Assembly: GCA_025357875.1 (NCBI GenBank)
Contig: JANYLK010000126.1
Location: forward strand, 1-64,000
Direction: 5' to 3'
Source of the DNA: Granulicella sp.
GTDB taxonomy: Bacteria; Acidobacteriota; Terriglobia; Terriglobales; Acidobacteriaceae
DNA: 64,000 nt
The notes under the pieces were generated by a model that saw nothing but the letters and a program-made list of their open reading frames with translations, had not been told where the DNA came from and searched no databases. Shown in pieces: positions 1-7,817 of the stretch (its first letter is position 1; each line of letters begins with the position of its first letter). The translations under genes and the position numbers were made by a program.

Positions 1-815
1 GCTGATACAGCGTATGTGGCCACCTGGTTCAGCGTCTGGTCCGTGACGTACAGATGTGTCCCGGTCTTGTCTTCAAGGATCCCGGCCGGATTCGATCCGG
101 TAGGAAATCCGACCGAAGGCGCATTTCCGGGAACAATGGTCACTCCCGCCAAAGGAGTCAGCGCACCGTTGGCCGTATTCTCCGAGAAGCCCAGCAAATT
201 CGCCGAGCTCGCCAAATCCTGCTCAATCACGTAAACGTAATTGCCCGTAGGACTGGTTGCGATCCCCATAGGATTGCGGCCCGTATTCACCGTAAAGGGC
301 TTGCCCAGCGAGTTATCCGCCTTGATTGGGAAGACGCTGATACCGCCCGGCCCGGGATTCGCTGGCGAATATAACTGCGAGCCATCCGGATTGTTCTGAT
401 ACGTGAACGTCACGTAGAGGAATTTGCCCGCCGCGTCGATCGCCGCCGCCGTAGGCAGGCTTCCCGCAATGTTGTAGGTGTTTTCTGGATACAGCTTTCC
501 GTCCGTGCCAATCGCGAACTCAGTGACCGCAGAGTCAAAATTATTTACGGTATACAAGAACAGGTTGCTTGGCGCGACCACGATTGCAACCGTGTCTCGT
601 CCGCCCGCATCTACCGGCGAATCGGCAAGCGGCCGCAGTAACCCCGACTGATAGTCCACCTGGTAGGCGTTGATCAGCCCATGCGGCAGCGCCTTCGACG
701 TCGTCATGTACACGTACGACACCGTGTAGTCGTTGCTGCACGCCGAAACTCCGAGCGCCACGCCCAAGGACAACATCGAGGCCTTTACCACGCGGCCCAT
801 CGGTTTAAACTTCAT
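1..815 (-). CDS. beta-propeller (YVTN/lactonase-type) lipoprotein, C-terminal part outside the window
   Basis: Reading leftwards from an ATG at 815, the frame stays open to base 1, so the gene is cut by the window edge and about 271 codons are visible. The start reads MKFKPMGRVVKASMLS followed by a hydrophobic stretch and VSACSN, a lipoprotein signal with the lipidated cysteine after VSA. The body has repeated blade motifs of the kind GTHLYVTDQ and GNYVYVIEQ, typical of seven-bladed YVTN/lactonase propellers. It is a clear paralogue of the next gene (941-2152), with the same orientation and the same lipobox layout. The likely place is the periplasm or outer membrane. No catalytic residues can be assigned; members of this family in Acidobacteriota are rarely characterised. 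Confidence 0.85.
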   Translation of the reverse strand, partial: MKFKPMGRVVKASMLSLGVALGVSACSNDYTVSYVYMTTSKALPHGLINAYQVDYQSGLLRPLADSPVDAGGRDTVAIVVAPSNLFLYTVNNFDSAVTEFAIGTDGKLYPENTYNIAGSLPTAAAIDAAGKFLYVTFTYQNNPDGSQLYSPANPGPGGISVFPIKADNSLGKPFTVNTGRNPMGIATSPTGNYVYVIEQDLASSANLLGFSENTANGALTPLAGVTIVPGNAPSVGFPTGSNPAGILEDKTGTHLYVTDQTLNQVATYAVS

Positions 816-940
816 GCGATTCAATAGCTCCGAGGCAAACAAGTTTTCCGCCCTGATCCCGTCCGAAATACGTCTGTTCGATAAAGGCCTGTCCGAAATA
901 CCTGTCCGGAGAAAGGTCGCTGCAAAATGGGGATTTCGCC

Positions 941-2152
941 TTAGTTGACGTTCCCGCTCACGGCAAGACACGACTGCTGCCCGCTCGCAGGAAATTGCGA
1001 GCCCCGCGACAGAGCCGAGAGCTGGCCGGTATTTTGATTGATATATTTGCCGGTCACCGTGCTGTCGTTGAAGTTCGACGTGTACACATACTGGTTGGAA
1101 GGATCTTCCACCATGCATACCGGCCCGCTGCCGACGGGATACGGATTCTGCGGATCTGAAATCGGTACCAGCGCGCCCGTCGACTCGATCACAAATGCCG
1201 AAATCGTGCTGTTCGCCTTGTTCGAGTTGGTCGTGCCGTGATTCAACACGTATAGAAATTTGTTCCTCGAATCCGTCATGGAGTACACCGGATTCTCCGT
1301 CAGCGGCAGGTTGTTCACAGCACCGTCAACTTGCGCAGCCAGCGAGCAGCCGCTACCGGCCGTGTACGGAATAATCTTGTTCGTTCCCGCATCCGTCAGA
1401 TAAATATTGTTACCGGTGACGTTGATCGACGTCATGTTGACCGTGCCCGTCTTCACCCTCGAATTCACCTCGACGACAAGCTGTCCGTTGCTGCCAATCC
1501 CATACGGATAGATCGTCTGATCGCCAGAATCCAGCGAGTACACGCAATTACCGCCGACACGAAGCATGGTCGGCACCGGACCAACCTCAAAGTAGTTGAG
1601 TTGATGCCCCTGGCTATCCTTAATCAACTGGTTCGGCACCAACTGCAGCCGTCCCGTGTTTCCATCCACTCCGAATACGGTGATGTCCCCATTGCCGGTG
1701 GTCGCAAAGTCCGGCGCCTGAGCATCCAGAACGTACAGGTAGCTTCCCGATCCGTCCGACGCAGCCCACACCGGAGTATTGCCCGCCGTGCTGTAGCTCG
1801 CCTGGAAGGTCAAAATCCCGTCCTGCCCCACAGCAAATACCGCGACATTGCCGTCGCCATTGCTCGCGCCGTTGGCTTTGACCGTTCCCTTGTTCACGAC
1901 GAACACGAAATTACCACCAGTGCGCACCGCGATCGACACCGGGTTGGTCCCCCCCGACGAGTAGGGAGAGTTCACCATGTTCGTCAGATTACCCGTGTAG
2001 TCGTCAATCTTGAAGCCGGAAATCTGGTTGTACTGCGTGCCGAGAACCCACATGAATCCGACTGTGTAACCACCGCACGCCGACATGCCCAGCACTACTG
2101 CCATGGATAGTACGAAGGCCTTCGAGATCCGGCCAATCCTGCTCAACGTCAT
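941..2152 (-). CDS. beta-propeller (YVTN/lactonase-type) lipoprotein
   Basis: Protein of 403 residues starting at an ATG preceded by AAGGAAG. The N-terminus MTLSRIGRISKAFVL continues through a hydrophobic helix into GMSACGG, a lipobox that predicts lipidation at Cys26. The rest is a set of about 45-residue repeats with motifs such as GNFVFVVNKG, SYLYVLDAQ, NKFLYVLNHG and NQYVYTSNF, the signature of a YVTN/lactonase-like propeller. The family includes 6-phosphogluconolactonase, but the lipoprotein anchor and the degenerate blades argue for a surface or periplasmic binding or scaffold role instead. It lies 125 bases upstream of its paralogue at the left edge, probably by tandem duplication. Confidence is high for the fold and low for the function. 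Confidence 0.88.
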   Translation of the reverse strand: MTLSRIGRISKAFVLSMAVVLGMSACGGYTVGFMWVLGTQYNQISGFKIDDYTGNLTNMVNSPYSSGGTNPVSIAVRTGGNFVFVVNKGTVKANGASNGDGNVAVFAVGQDGILTFQASYSTAGNTPVWAASDGSGSYLYVLDAQAPDFATTGNGDITVFGVDGNTGRLQLVPNQLIKDSQGHQLNYFEVGPVPTMLRVGGNCVYSLDSGDQTIYPYGIGSNGQLVVEVNSRVKTGTVNMTSINVTGNNIYLTDAGTNKIIPYTAGSGCSLAAQVDGAVNNLPLTENPVYSMTDSRNKFLYVLNHGTTNSNKANSTISAFVIESTGALVPISDPQNPYPVGSGPVCMVEDPSNQYVYTSNFNDSTVTGKYINQNTGQLSALSRGSQFPASGQQSCLAVSGNVN

Positions 2153-2286
2153 GTGCTTCCTTAATCCTCGCTGACGGTCTCACTGCGACACGCCCTGTGC
2201 TGCGAGCAACTCTTTGGGGATACGATTCCTACACCTTATTGTAGAAGCTGCCGCGACTTTGCGCCACTTTCAGCCGCAAACAGTTC

Positions 2287-2314
2287 CGAGGTTCGAGATA
2301 CGAGGTTCGAGATA
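2287..2314. repeat. 2 x 14-bp tandem repeat
   Basis: The unit CGAGGTTCGAGATA occurs twice head to tail, followed by CGAGGA. It sits in the otherwise empty 228-base gap between the propeller gene and the dead four-helix-bundle gene. Confidence 0.8.
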
Positions 2315-2380
2315 CGAGGAACTAGACAGTGTCCGCCGACACACATCGCGGCCTGACAGCAGTTTCTTCGACTTGCCCCT

Positions 2381-2735
2381 ATGTCGAATAGTTATCGCGA
2401 CCTCAAGATCTGGCAGAGGTCCATCGATCTCACAGAAACAATAATCGACTAGCCGAGAGCTCTGTTGCGTCCGGAATGACGGCTAAGTTCGCAGATGCGT
2501 AGAGCATCAGTTTTCATCGCGAGCAATACCGCCGAGAGGGATGGGGCCGTCGCAGTCGTAAAGATTACGCCAGATTCGTCCCCGTGTCGCAAGGCTCGAA
2601 CGATGAACTTCAAACCCAGCTTGTCATCGCCAAGCGGCTCGGTTTTATGCAAGGCTGAACAATGCGCCGAAGCAAATGTGTTATCCGATGAGATCGGAAG
2701 GATGCACAGCGGCTTACACAAGTTTTTGCAAACTC
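2381..2735 (+). pseudogene. decayed four-helix-bundle (S23/23S-IVP-like) protein
   Basis: An ATG at 2381 opens MSNSYRDLKIWQRSIDL, a typical N-terminus of the small four-helix-bundle family related to 23S rRNA intervening-sequence proteins, but a TAG follows after 23 codons at 2450. The rest of the family pattern then appears scattered over different frames: QMRRASVFIASN near 2490-2530, GWGRRSRKDYARF and LQTQLVIAKRLGF near 2540-2650, and DEIGRMHSGLHKF near 2690-2735. Restoring the frame would take at least one nonsense reversal and two or three indels, so the gene is dead. The remnants lie in the order expected for a roughly 120-residue protein, so decay was by small changes and not by a large deletion. 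Confidence 0.75.
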
Positions 2736-2776
2736 CGCATCACAAAATCCTCGAACCTGTTACCTCAAACGCGCCT

Positions 2777-4864
2777 CTACCATACCCGACACGACTTAAC
2801 CGGCATCATCGGCTGCCCAACTTTGCACCCAAACGCCTTACCAAACTCCGGAAAATTTTCAACCGTCCCTTTAACGCGCCATTCACCGGAACTGTGCGGA
2901 TCGGTCTTCGCCAACACCCGCGCATTCGCCTCGCGCACGTTCTCGCACCACACCTGCGCGAAGCCAAGGAAGTATCTCTGCTCCGGGGTAAAGCCATCCC
3001 GTTTTCCATTGACGTATCCTGGCTCTCCGGCCGCCGCATCCTTCGCCAGTGACTCCTGCAACGCCTGGAACGCAATACGAATGCCGCCATTGTCGGCCGC
3101 GTTCTCTCCCAACGTTAGCCGCCCGTTCAGGTTCTGCCCAGGCGCAACTTCGAAGCCCGAATACTCGTCCGCAACACACTTCGTCCGCTCGTTGAACTGA
3201 GCCAGATCTTCCTTCGTAAACCAGTTGTGAATGTTGCCGTGCCGGTCGAACTTCGCTCCCTGATCGTCAAAGCCATGCGTCATCTCGTGCCCGATCACCA
3301 CACCGATTGCACCAAAATTCACCGCCGCATCCATCTTGTCATCATAGAAAGGTGGCTGCAGAATGCCTGCAGGGAAGTTGATGTTGACCTGCTGCCCGCT
3401 GTAATACGCATTCACGGTGGGGGGAGTCATGCCCCACTCCATCTTGTCGACCGGCTTGCCCAGCTTCGCCAGGTTGCGCTTCCATTCAAACTCAACCGCG
3501 CGCATGGAGTTGCCCACTGCATCGTCACGCTTCACCGTCAGCGAACTATAGTCGCGCCAGTTATCCGGATAGCCGATCTTGCGCTGATACGCATCCAGCT
3601 TGGCCTTCGCCTCCACCTTGGTCGCATCGCTCATCCATGGCAACGCCTTGATGTCTTCGGCCAGCGCGGTGTTCAGCGCAGTCACCAGCTTGTCCATATT
3701 GGCCTTCGCAGTCGGTGGAAAATTCTCTTTCACCCAGTCCTGCCCAACCGCCTCACCCAGCGCACCATCCGTGTTGCGCGTGCATCGCTTCCAACGCGGA
3801 GCCTGTACGACCTGACCATTCAGAGTCGCCTGGAAGAAGTTGAAATTCTCTGCCGAGATCGCGTCCGAAAGCATAGGCGCGGAAAAGTGCAGCGTGCGCC
3901 ATCGCATGTAGTGTTTGATCGCTTCCAGCGGCTCGTTCGTCACCACCGCGTTTACCGCCTTTACGAAGCCAGGCGACACCACATCCAGCGTCGGCACCGT
4001 ACCCAACCCCTGCCCATCCAGCGAGTGCTTCCAATCGTAATCCGGCGCCAGCGCCTGCAGTTGATCCACCGTCATGATGTGATATCGGTTGACGGGATCG
4101 CGCATCTCCACGCGGCCCATTGAGCCCTTTGCCAGCGCGGTCTCAATGCGCATCACATCCGCAGCCTCGACCGCAGCCCTCTCCGGCGAGTCCCCGAGCA
4201 GCGAGAACATTTTCGTCAAATGCTCCACATACTGCGTGCGAATCGTCTTGCTTCGGTCGTCGTCATTCAGATAATAGTCACGATCGGGCAGCGCGAGTCC
4301 TCCCTGGCCAGTCGCGAGAATCTGCTTGGACGCGTCCACTTGGTCCTGCTCCACCTCGACGCGGAACAGCAGCGGGCCTTGAAAACGCCGCCCAGCCTCA
4401 AGATCCAGCGCCGCAAGCTGCTTCTTGTCCGCGATGCCTGCAATCGCATCCAGCTCCGGCTGGATTGGCTTCACTCCCATCTTGTTCGCCGCATCCACAT
4501 TCATACAAGCAGCAAAATAATCGCCGTACTTGGTCTGCAACGCGTTCTTCGGCGCAGCTGCCGCAGACTTCAGGTCAAGATAAAGAAGGTAGTCGTTGCG
4601 GTCGCGCAGCACGTCGAACTGTCCCCAGCGAACCTTATCCGCGGGAATGGGATTCGCCTTCTTCCAATTGCCACAAGCGTATTGATAGAAGTCACTACAA
4701 GGATCGGCCATCTTGTCGATGCCTGAAAGATCCAAGCTGACCGGCGACTTAGGCGCTGCGGTGGGCAGCGCATCGTCGAACACAATCGCCTGCGCGCGGC
4801 AGATGTTTGCAGATAGAAGGAGGGCGGAAAGAAGGAGAGAGGCCGGGACCCGGAGCAGACGCAT
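2777..4864 (-). CDS. M13 family (neprilysin-like) zinc metallopeptidase
   Basis: Protein of 695 residues that cleaves peptides outside the cytoplasm. The start is the ATG at 4864 and not the TTG 15 bases upstream, because AAGGTGA ends 4 bases before it and it opens directly into a signal peptide ending near ANICRAQA. The zinc-binding HExxH is HEMTH at about 526-530; the third ligand and stabilising residues are in GENAADNGG at about 586-594. The C-terminus ends in KSCRVW, the usual M13 ending with CxxW. The N-terminal M13 domain (about 40-430) begins DPCSDFYQYACGNW, which is highly conserved. Length matches the family (about 670-700). It stands alone; the plus-strand open frames over it are shadows. 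Confidence 0.97.
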   Translation of the reverse strand: MRLLRVPASLLLSALLLSANICRAQAIVFDDALPTAAPKSPVSLDLSGIDKMADPCSDFYQYACGNWKKANPIPADKVRWGQFDVLRDRNDYLLYLDLKSAAAAPKNALQTKYGDYFAACMNVDAANKMGVKPIQPELDAIAGIADKKQLAALDLEAGRRFQGPLLFRVEVEQDQVDASKQILATGQGGLALPDRDYYLNDDDRSKTIRTQYVEHLTKMFSLLGDSPERAAVEAADVMRIETALAKGSMGRVEMRDPVNRYHIMTVDQLQALAPDYDWKHSLDGQGLGTVPTLDVVSPGFVKAVNAVVTNEPLEAIKHYMRWRTLHFSAPMLSDAISAENFNFFQATLNGQVVQAPRWKRCTRNTDGALGEAVGQDWVKENFPPTAKANMDKLVTALNTALAEDIKALPWMSDATKVEAKAKLDAYQRKIGYPDNWRDYSSLTVKRDDAVGNSMRAVEFEWKRNLAKLGKPVDKMEWGMTPPTVNAYYSGQQVNINFPAGILQPPFYDDKMDAAVNFGAIGVVIGHEMTHGFDDQGAKFDRHGNIHNWFTKEDLAQFNERTKCVADEYSGFEVAPGQNLNGRLTLGENAADNGGIRIAFQALQESLAKDAAAGEPGYVNGKRDGFTPEQRYFLGFAQVWCENVREANARVLAKTDPHSSGEWRVKGTVENFPEFGKAFGCKVGQPMMPVKSCRVW

Positions 4865-4925
4865 TAATTCACCTTGCAACTAATATCTCGTATATCTGCG
4901 GAGACCACAACTGCGTAGTTGGTCC

Positions 4926-4973
4926 GGGTGCCCCATGCTCGACGAGCTGTATTATCGGTCGTCGATCGTGGGG
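4926..4973. repeat. REP-like imperfect palindrome, copy 1
   Basis: GGGTGCCCC leads into an inverted repeat whose arms are 4931-4945 and 4959-4973 (15 bases, two mismatches). The GGGTGCCCC edge and the arm layout resemble the palindrome at 11132-11170, read in the opposite sense, which suggests a dispersed genomic repeat family. Confidence 0.6.
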
Positions 4974-5018
4974 TTGCTCCTGGGAAGGGCATCACCATTA
5001 ACGCTGTCATTGGGACTG

Positions 5019-5064
5019 CTGCTACCTGCGACCGCTGTCAAGCTGCTACATGCGACCGTTGTCA
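5019..5064. repeat. 22-base direct repeat, period 24
   Basis: CTGCTACCTGCGACCGCTGT.. at 5019-5040 is repeated with two substitutions at 5043-5064. The second copy runs straight into the 29-base dispersed repeat. Confidence 0.75.
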
Positions 5065-5089
5065 TTCTGAGCGCAGCGAAGAATCCCCG
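5061..5089 (+). repeat. 29-base dispersed repeat, copy 1
   Basis: The sequence starting GTCATTCTGAGCGCAGCG is identical, in reverse complement, to 14884-14912. Both copies are intergenic. Confidence 0.9.
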
Positions 5090-5284
5090 AATTTCCCCTC
5101 CCACTCCAATCCCATGATCCTGTGTAAGCCCCGACGCCATGACCGACTGACCCACAATCGTGTCAACCCCCAAATTCGGTGTAAAACGCGCCAACTAACT
5201 CATTTCACTACAGAAACTAGTCCAAAATAGTTGGCCTAACAGTTTGGGTCAAACGCGTACAATTAAAGCAGTACATAACTCCAA

Positions 5285-5309
5285 GGCCCGGCGGCACGCC
5301 GGGCCTTTT
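5285..5309 (+). terminator. intrinsic terminator, plus strand
   Basis: GGCCCGGC and GCCGGGCC form a perfect 8-bp stem around a GGCAC loop, followed by TTTTCTT on the plus strand only. No annotated plus-strand gene lies upstream. It either ends an unannotated short transcript starting within about 5170-5285 or is a relic. Confidence 0.6.
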
Positions 5310-5449
5310 CTTATCCGAAAAGAGGGGTAGTCAATGAAACTTGACTCAGGACCTATCTCATTATATTTCATAAGCTTAGGTTGATAAAGGGGTGGGGGGG
5401 GACTGATTCAATCGGCTCCCGATCGGCAATCGCCTGACCAGAGCGCCGA

Positions 5450-6538
5450 CTAGAAAATCTTCAGGTGTATGGTCAGGTACTTCTTCGGGTCCTGCCGAAT
5501 CGTCGTCACCAGGTTGGTGCTCTCGATCAGCAACTTGTTCACGTTGGCGTAGGCAGTGTCATCGGCCATCAGTTTGCCCAGCGTCCCCTTGCCTTGATTG
5601 ATCCCCGCCATCAACTGGTTCGCCTGCGACATGGTATCGCTCAACTCCTTGGCGAACTTCGGATCCTTCACCAGGATGCCGAGGCCGCCCTTACCCGAAT
5701 CGGCTTCCGCAAGAATCGAGTTCAGATGACCGACCGACTTGTTGAGATTGTTGTAGAGCGATTCATCCGTCAATACCTTGCCCAGCGTTCCCTTGCCGGC
5801 CTGAATGCCCTTGGTCAAATCGTCCACCCGGCCGAGCGTACCGTCCACCCGGTCGTACATCGCACCCTTGTCGTTCAGAAATTTTCCAAGTGTATTGTCT
5901 GGCTGGTTCAGCTTGGCGGTCGTTTTCTGAACATCGTCCATCGTCGCCACAAATTTGTTGTACAGTTCCGGATTCACCAGCAACTGGCCGAAGGATCCCT
6001 TGCCCGATTGCAGGTTGTCGACCACCGTATTCAACTTCGCCAGAATCGTATTCACGTTCTCGATAGTGCCCTGGCTGGCCTTCACCACGTCGGTGATGCT
6101 CGGTGTCTCTAGCGTATTCAGGATCGCCCCATCCTGCAGCTGCGGCCCGGTCGCAACCTGGCTGTTGATGTCAACCACGGTATCGCCGAGCACACCAACC
6201 GTAGTCAGCGCCGCGGTCGAATCGGTGTGCAGATCGTTCTGATACTTCGTGTCAAGCTTCATCACCACCTGCACCGGGGTTAGCTTTCGCTCTGGCGCCG
6301 TGGTCACCGCGATGCTCTTCACGGTCCCGATAGTGACGCCCTGCAGGGTTACAGCCGCACCGCTTTTCAGGCCGGCAGAGTTCTCAAAGTAAGTGGTCAC
6401 CGTCACTTTGCGCGAAAACAGTCCGAGCCCCGAGGAACTCGTCATTAGGAACAGCAGCGTGGTCAGGATTACCACCGCCGCCAGCACGATTACCCCAACC
6501 TTCAGTTGTGACCATCGGACCTCCTGCTGGCTGGGCAT
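5450..6538 (-). CDS. MCE/MlaD-family membrane-anchored lipid-transfer protein
   Basis: Protein of 362 residues. The ATG at 6538 is chosen over an upstream TTG because GAGGAG lies 5 bases before it. One transmembrane helix (about 13-33) is followed by an MCE/MlaD domain (about 45-130, with FENSAGLKSGAAV and TLQGVTIG). MlaD proteins form hexamers that hand phospholipids between inner membrane and envelope with an ABC ATPase and permease. The C-terminal half is a series of five degenerate repeats of about 34 residues, centred at L/F-G positions 183, 217, 252, 286 and 320 (consensus GKGTLGKLL.D..LY). No ABC partner genes are adjacent, so they must lie elsewhere. It is divergent from acpS, with about 168 bases between them. 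Confidence 0.9.
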   Translation of the reverse strand: MPSQQEVRWSQLKVGVIVLAAVVILTTLLFLMTSSSGLGLFSRKVTVTTYFENSAGLKSGAAVTLQGVTIGTVKSIAVTTAPERKLTPVQVVMKLDTKYQNDLHTDSTAALTTVGVLGDTVVDINSQVATGPQLQDGAILNTLETPSITDVVKASQGTIENVNTILAKLNTVVDNLQSGKGSFGQLLVNPELYNKFVATMDDVQKTTAKLNQPDNTLGKFLNDKGAMYDRVDGTLGRVDDLTKGIQAGKGTLGKVLTDESLYNNLNKSVGHLNSILAEADSGKGGLGILVKDPKFAKELSDTMSQANQLMAGINQGKGTLGKLMADDTAYANVNKLLIESTNLVTTIRQDPKKYLTIHLKIF

Positions 6539-6706
6539 AGCTCTCCTCAATGCTTCTGGCAGAACACAATTAAATTCAACGGTTCAAGCTGTCATAAAGA
6601 GCTTGATAGTGAGGTTACCATTCCAGGCCCGCACTCCGCACCCGGCTATGAGACCGTATATGGATGGATGCGGAAACCCTGCCCAGAGTTTCGGAAAGGA
6701 TTGCGA

Positions 6707-7084
6707 ATGATCGTCGGTGTTGGGACTGATTTAATGGAGATTGCGCGCATCCAGCAGAGTATCGCCCGATTCGGCGAGCGCTTCCTGCAGCGCATCTTCA
6801 CCTCCAGCGAGATCCGATACTGCCAGCGCAAGAAGAACGCTGCCGAGAGCTTTGCCGCCCGCTTCGCCGCCAAGGAGGCCGGCGCAAAGGCACTCGGTAC
6901 CGGCATCAGCCACGGCGTTACCTGGCTGGAAGTCGAAGTCGCCCGCGAACCCAGCGGCAAGCCCTCATTAAAGCTCACCGGCCGCGCCGCTGACCGCGCC
7001 CGCACCCTCGGCGTCACCCGCATCTCCCTCTCGCTGACCCACAGCCGCGACACCGCCCTGGCCGTCGTCATCATGGAGAGCTGA
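6707..7084 (+). CDS. acpS: holo-[acyl-carrier-protein] synthase
   Basis: AcpS transfers 4'-phosphopantetheine from CoA to the serine of acyl carrier protein in the cytoplasm. The protein has 125 residues from the ATG at 6707, the usual AcpS length. An in-frame ATG 13 codons upstream would add a tail the family lacks, and GAAAGGA precedes 6707. Conserved motifs are visible: IVGVGTDLMEI at the start with the Mg-binding Asp, RIFTSSEI, and FAARFAAKEAGAKALGTG with the KEA triad; the C-terminal SLTHSRDTALAVV is also canonical. It is followed after 157 bases by a small unknown protein. The plus-strand reading is unambiguous; the minus-strand frames over it are shadows. Confidence 0.97.
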   Translation: MIVGVGTDLMEIARIQQSIARFGERFLQRIFTSSEIRYCQRKKNAAESFAARFAAKEAGAKALGTGISHGVTWLEVEVAREPSGKPSLKLTGRAADRARTLGVTRISLSLTHSRDTALAVVIMES

Positions 7085-7241
7085 ACGTTGTCCGTTGTTT
7101 GCGAATGACGCGCTTCGATACTCGCGGGTATCGAAGAACGAACTACGAACATCGTCCTGGTCACGTGACCCATGTACCCCCGCGCATATCACGCCCTGAC
7201 CACAAGCCTCCGATGAACAGCACAGGCGGCACACGATCCAA

Positions 7242-7601
7242 ATGGAATCACTTGAAATCCACGCCTTCACCTATGAGCAGCGCTACGGCCTGCTGCCGGA
7301 GCTTGTCAGCGCGTTCAGCAACTCCGGCGGCTGGATCCACGATCGCAAGACTCTCTCGCCGACCAACATGGAGTTCCGCGTCGAGATCCAGCTCCACGCC
7401 GTCCTCGACCTCTATGCCGCCATTCTGGCCACCGGAATCGAACTCACCCGCTCCGGCCATGAAGCCTTCACCGAACTCTGCACCCGTCGCAAGCACCTCC
7501 GCCTTACCACCGACCAAATCGTCACTCTCCGCCTCGAAATAACCTTCCTCGAGGACGTCACCCTGCACTCCCTGCTGGCCAGCGGCTCCACCCTCGCATG
7601 A
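7242..7601 (+). CDS. conserved small protein of unknown function
   Basis: Protein of 119 residues starting MESLEIHAFTYEQRYG. I do not recognise a domain. Its composition is that of a soluble, mostly alpha-helical protein, with no signal peptide, membrane helix or cysteine pair. Third-position GC is high, as in neighbouring genes, which favours this frame over the longer overlapping plus frame (7099-7542), whose translation is a low-complexity run of Ser, Pro and Thr. The upstream region has no strong Shine-Dalgarno, so the start is tentative. It lies between acpS and a histidine kinase, and that context gives no functional hint. Confidence 0.6.
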   Translation: MESLEIHAFTYEQRYGLLPELVSAFSNSGGWIHDRKTLSPTNMEFRVEIQLHAVLDLYAAILATGIELTRSGHEAFTELCTRRKHLRLTTDQIVTLRLEITFLEDVTLHSLLASGSTLA

Positions 7602-7817
7602 ATGGATGTTTCCAGGTGCCCAAGGCGGCTGCATCTTCACTCGCCTCCTGAATAGCTTTTCAATCGATTGATTGCCTAGCCCGGCCGTCAGTTCCTCCAC
7701 CAATATCGGTGGGCAATATAGTCTCCCAGACCACCCAATAGGCGGTAAAGTGCATCCACTGTAATACACCCTTAGATTTCCGACACGAGTTGCCTAGCCG
7801 AACACCCTAAAGAGAAA

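Larger units (their letters stand above)
4865..5449. other. 585-base intergenic region with repeats and a terminator
   Basis: No convincing gene is present. From left to right it holds the M13 promoter side, a REP-like imperfect palindrome (4926-4973), a 22-base direct repeat (5019-5064), a 29-base dispersed repeat (5061-5089) and a strong GC hairpin with a T-run (5285-5309). Short open frames across it have repeat-derived sequence and no recognisable protein. Confidence 0.7.

Noticed and set aside
7099..7542. A plus-strand frame of 147 codons overlapping the small unknown protein
   Set aside because: Its translation is low-complexity Ser/Pro/Thr, as expected from a shifted reading of a real gene at 7242.
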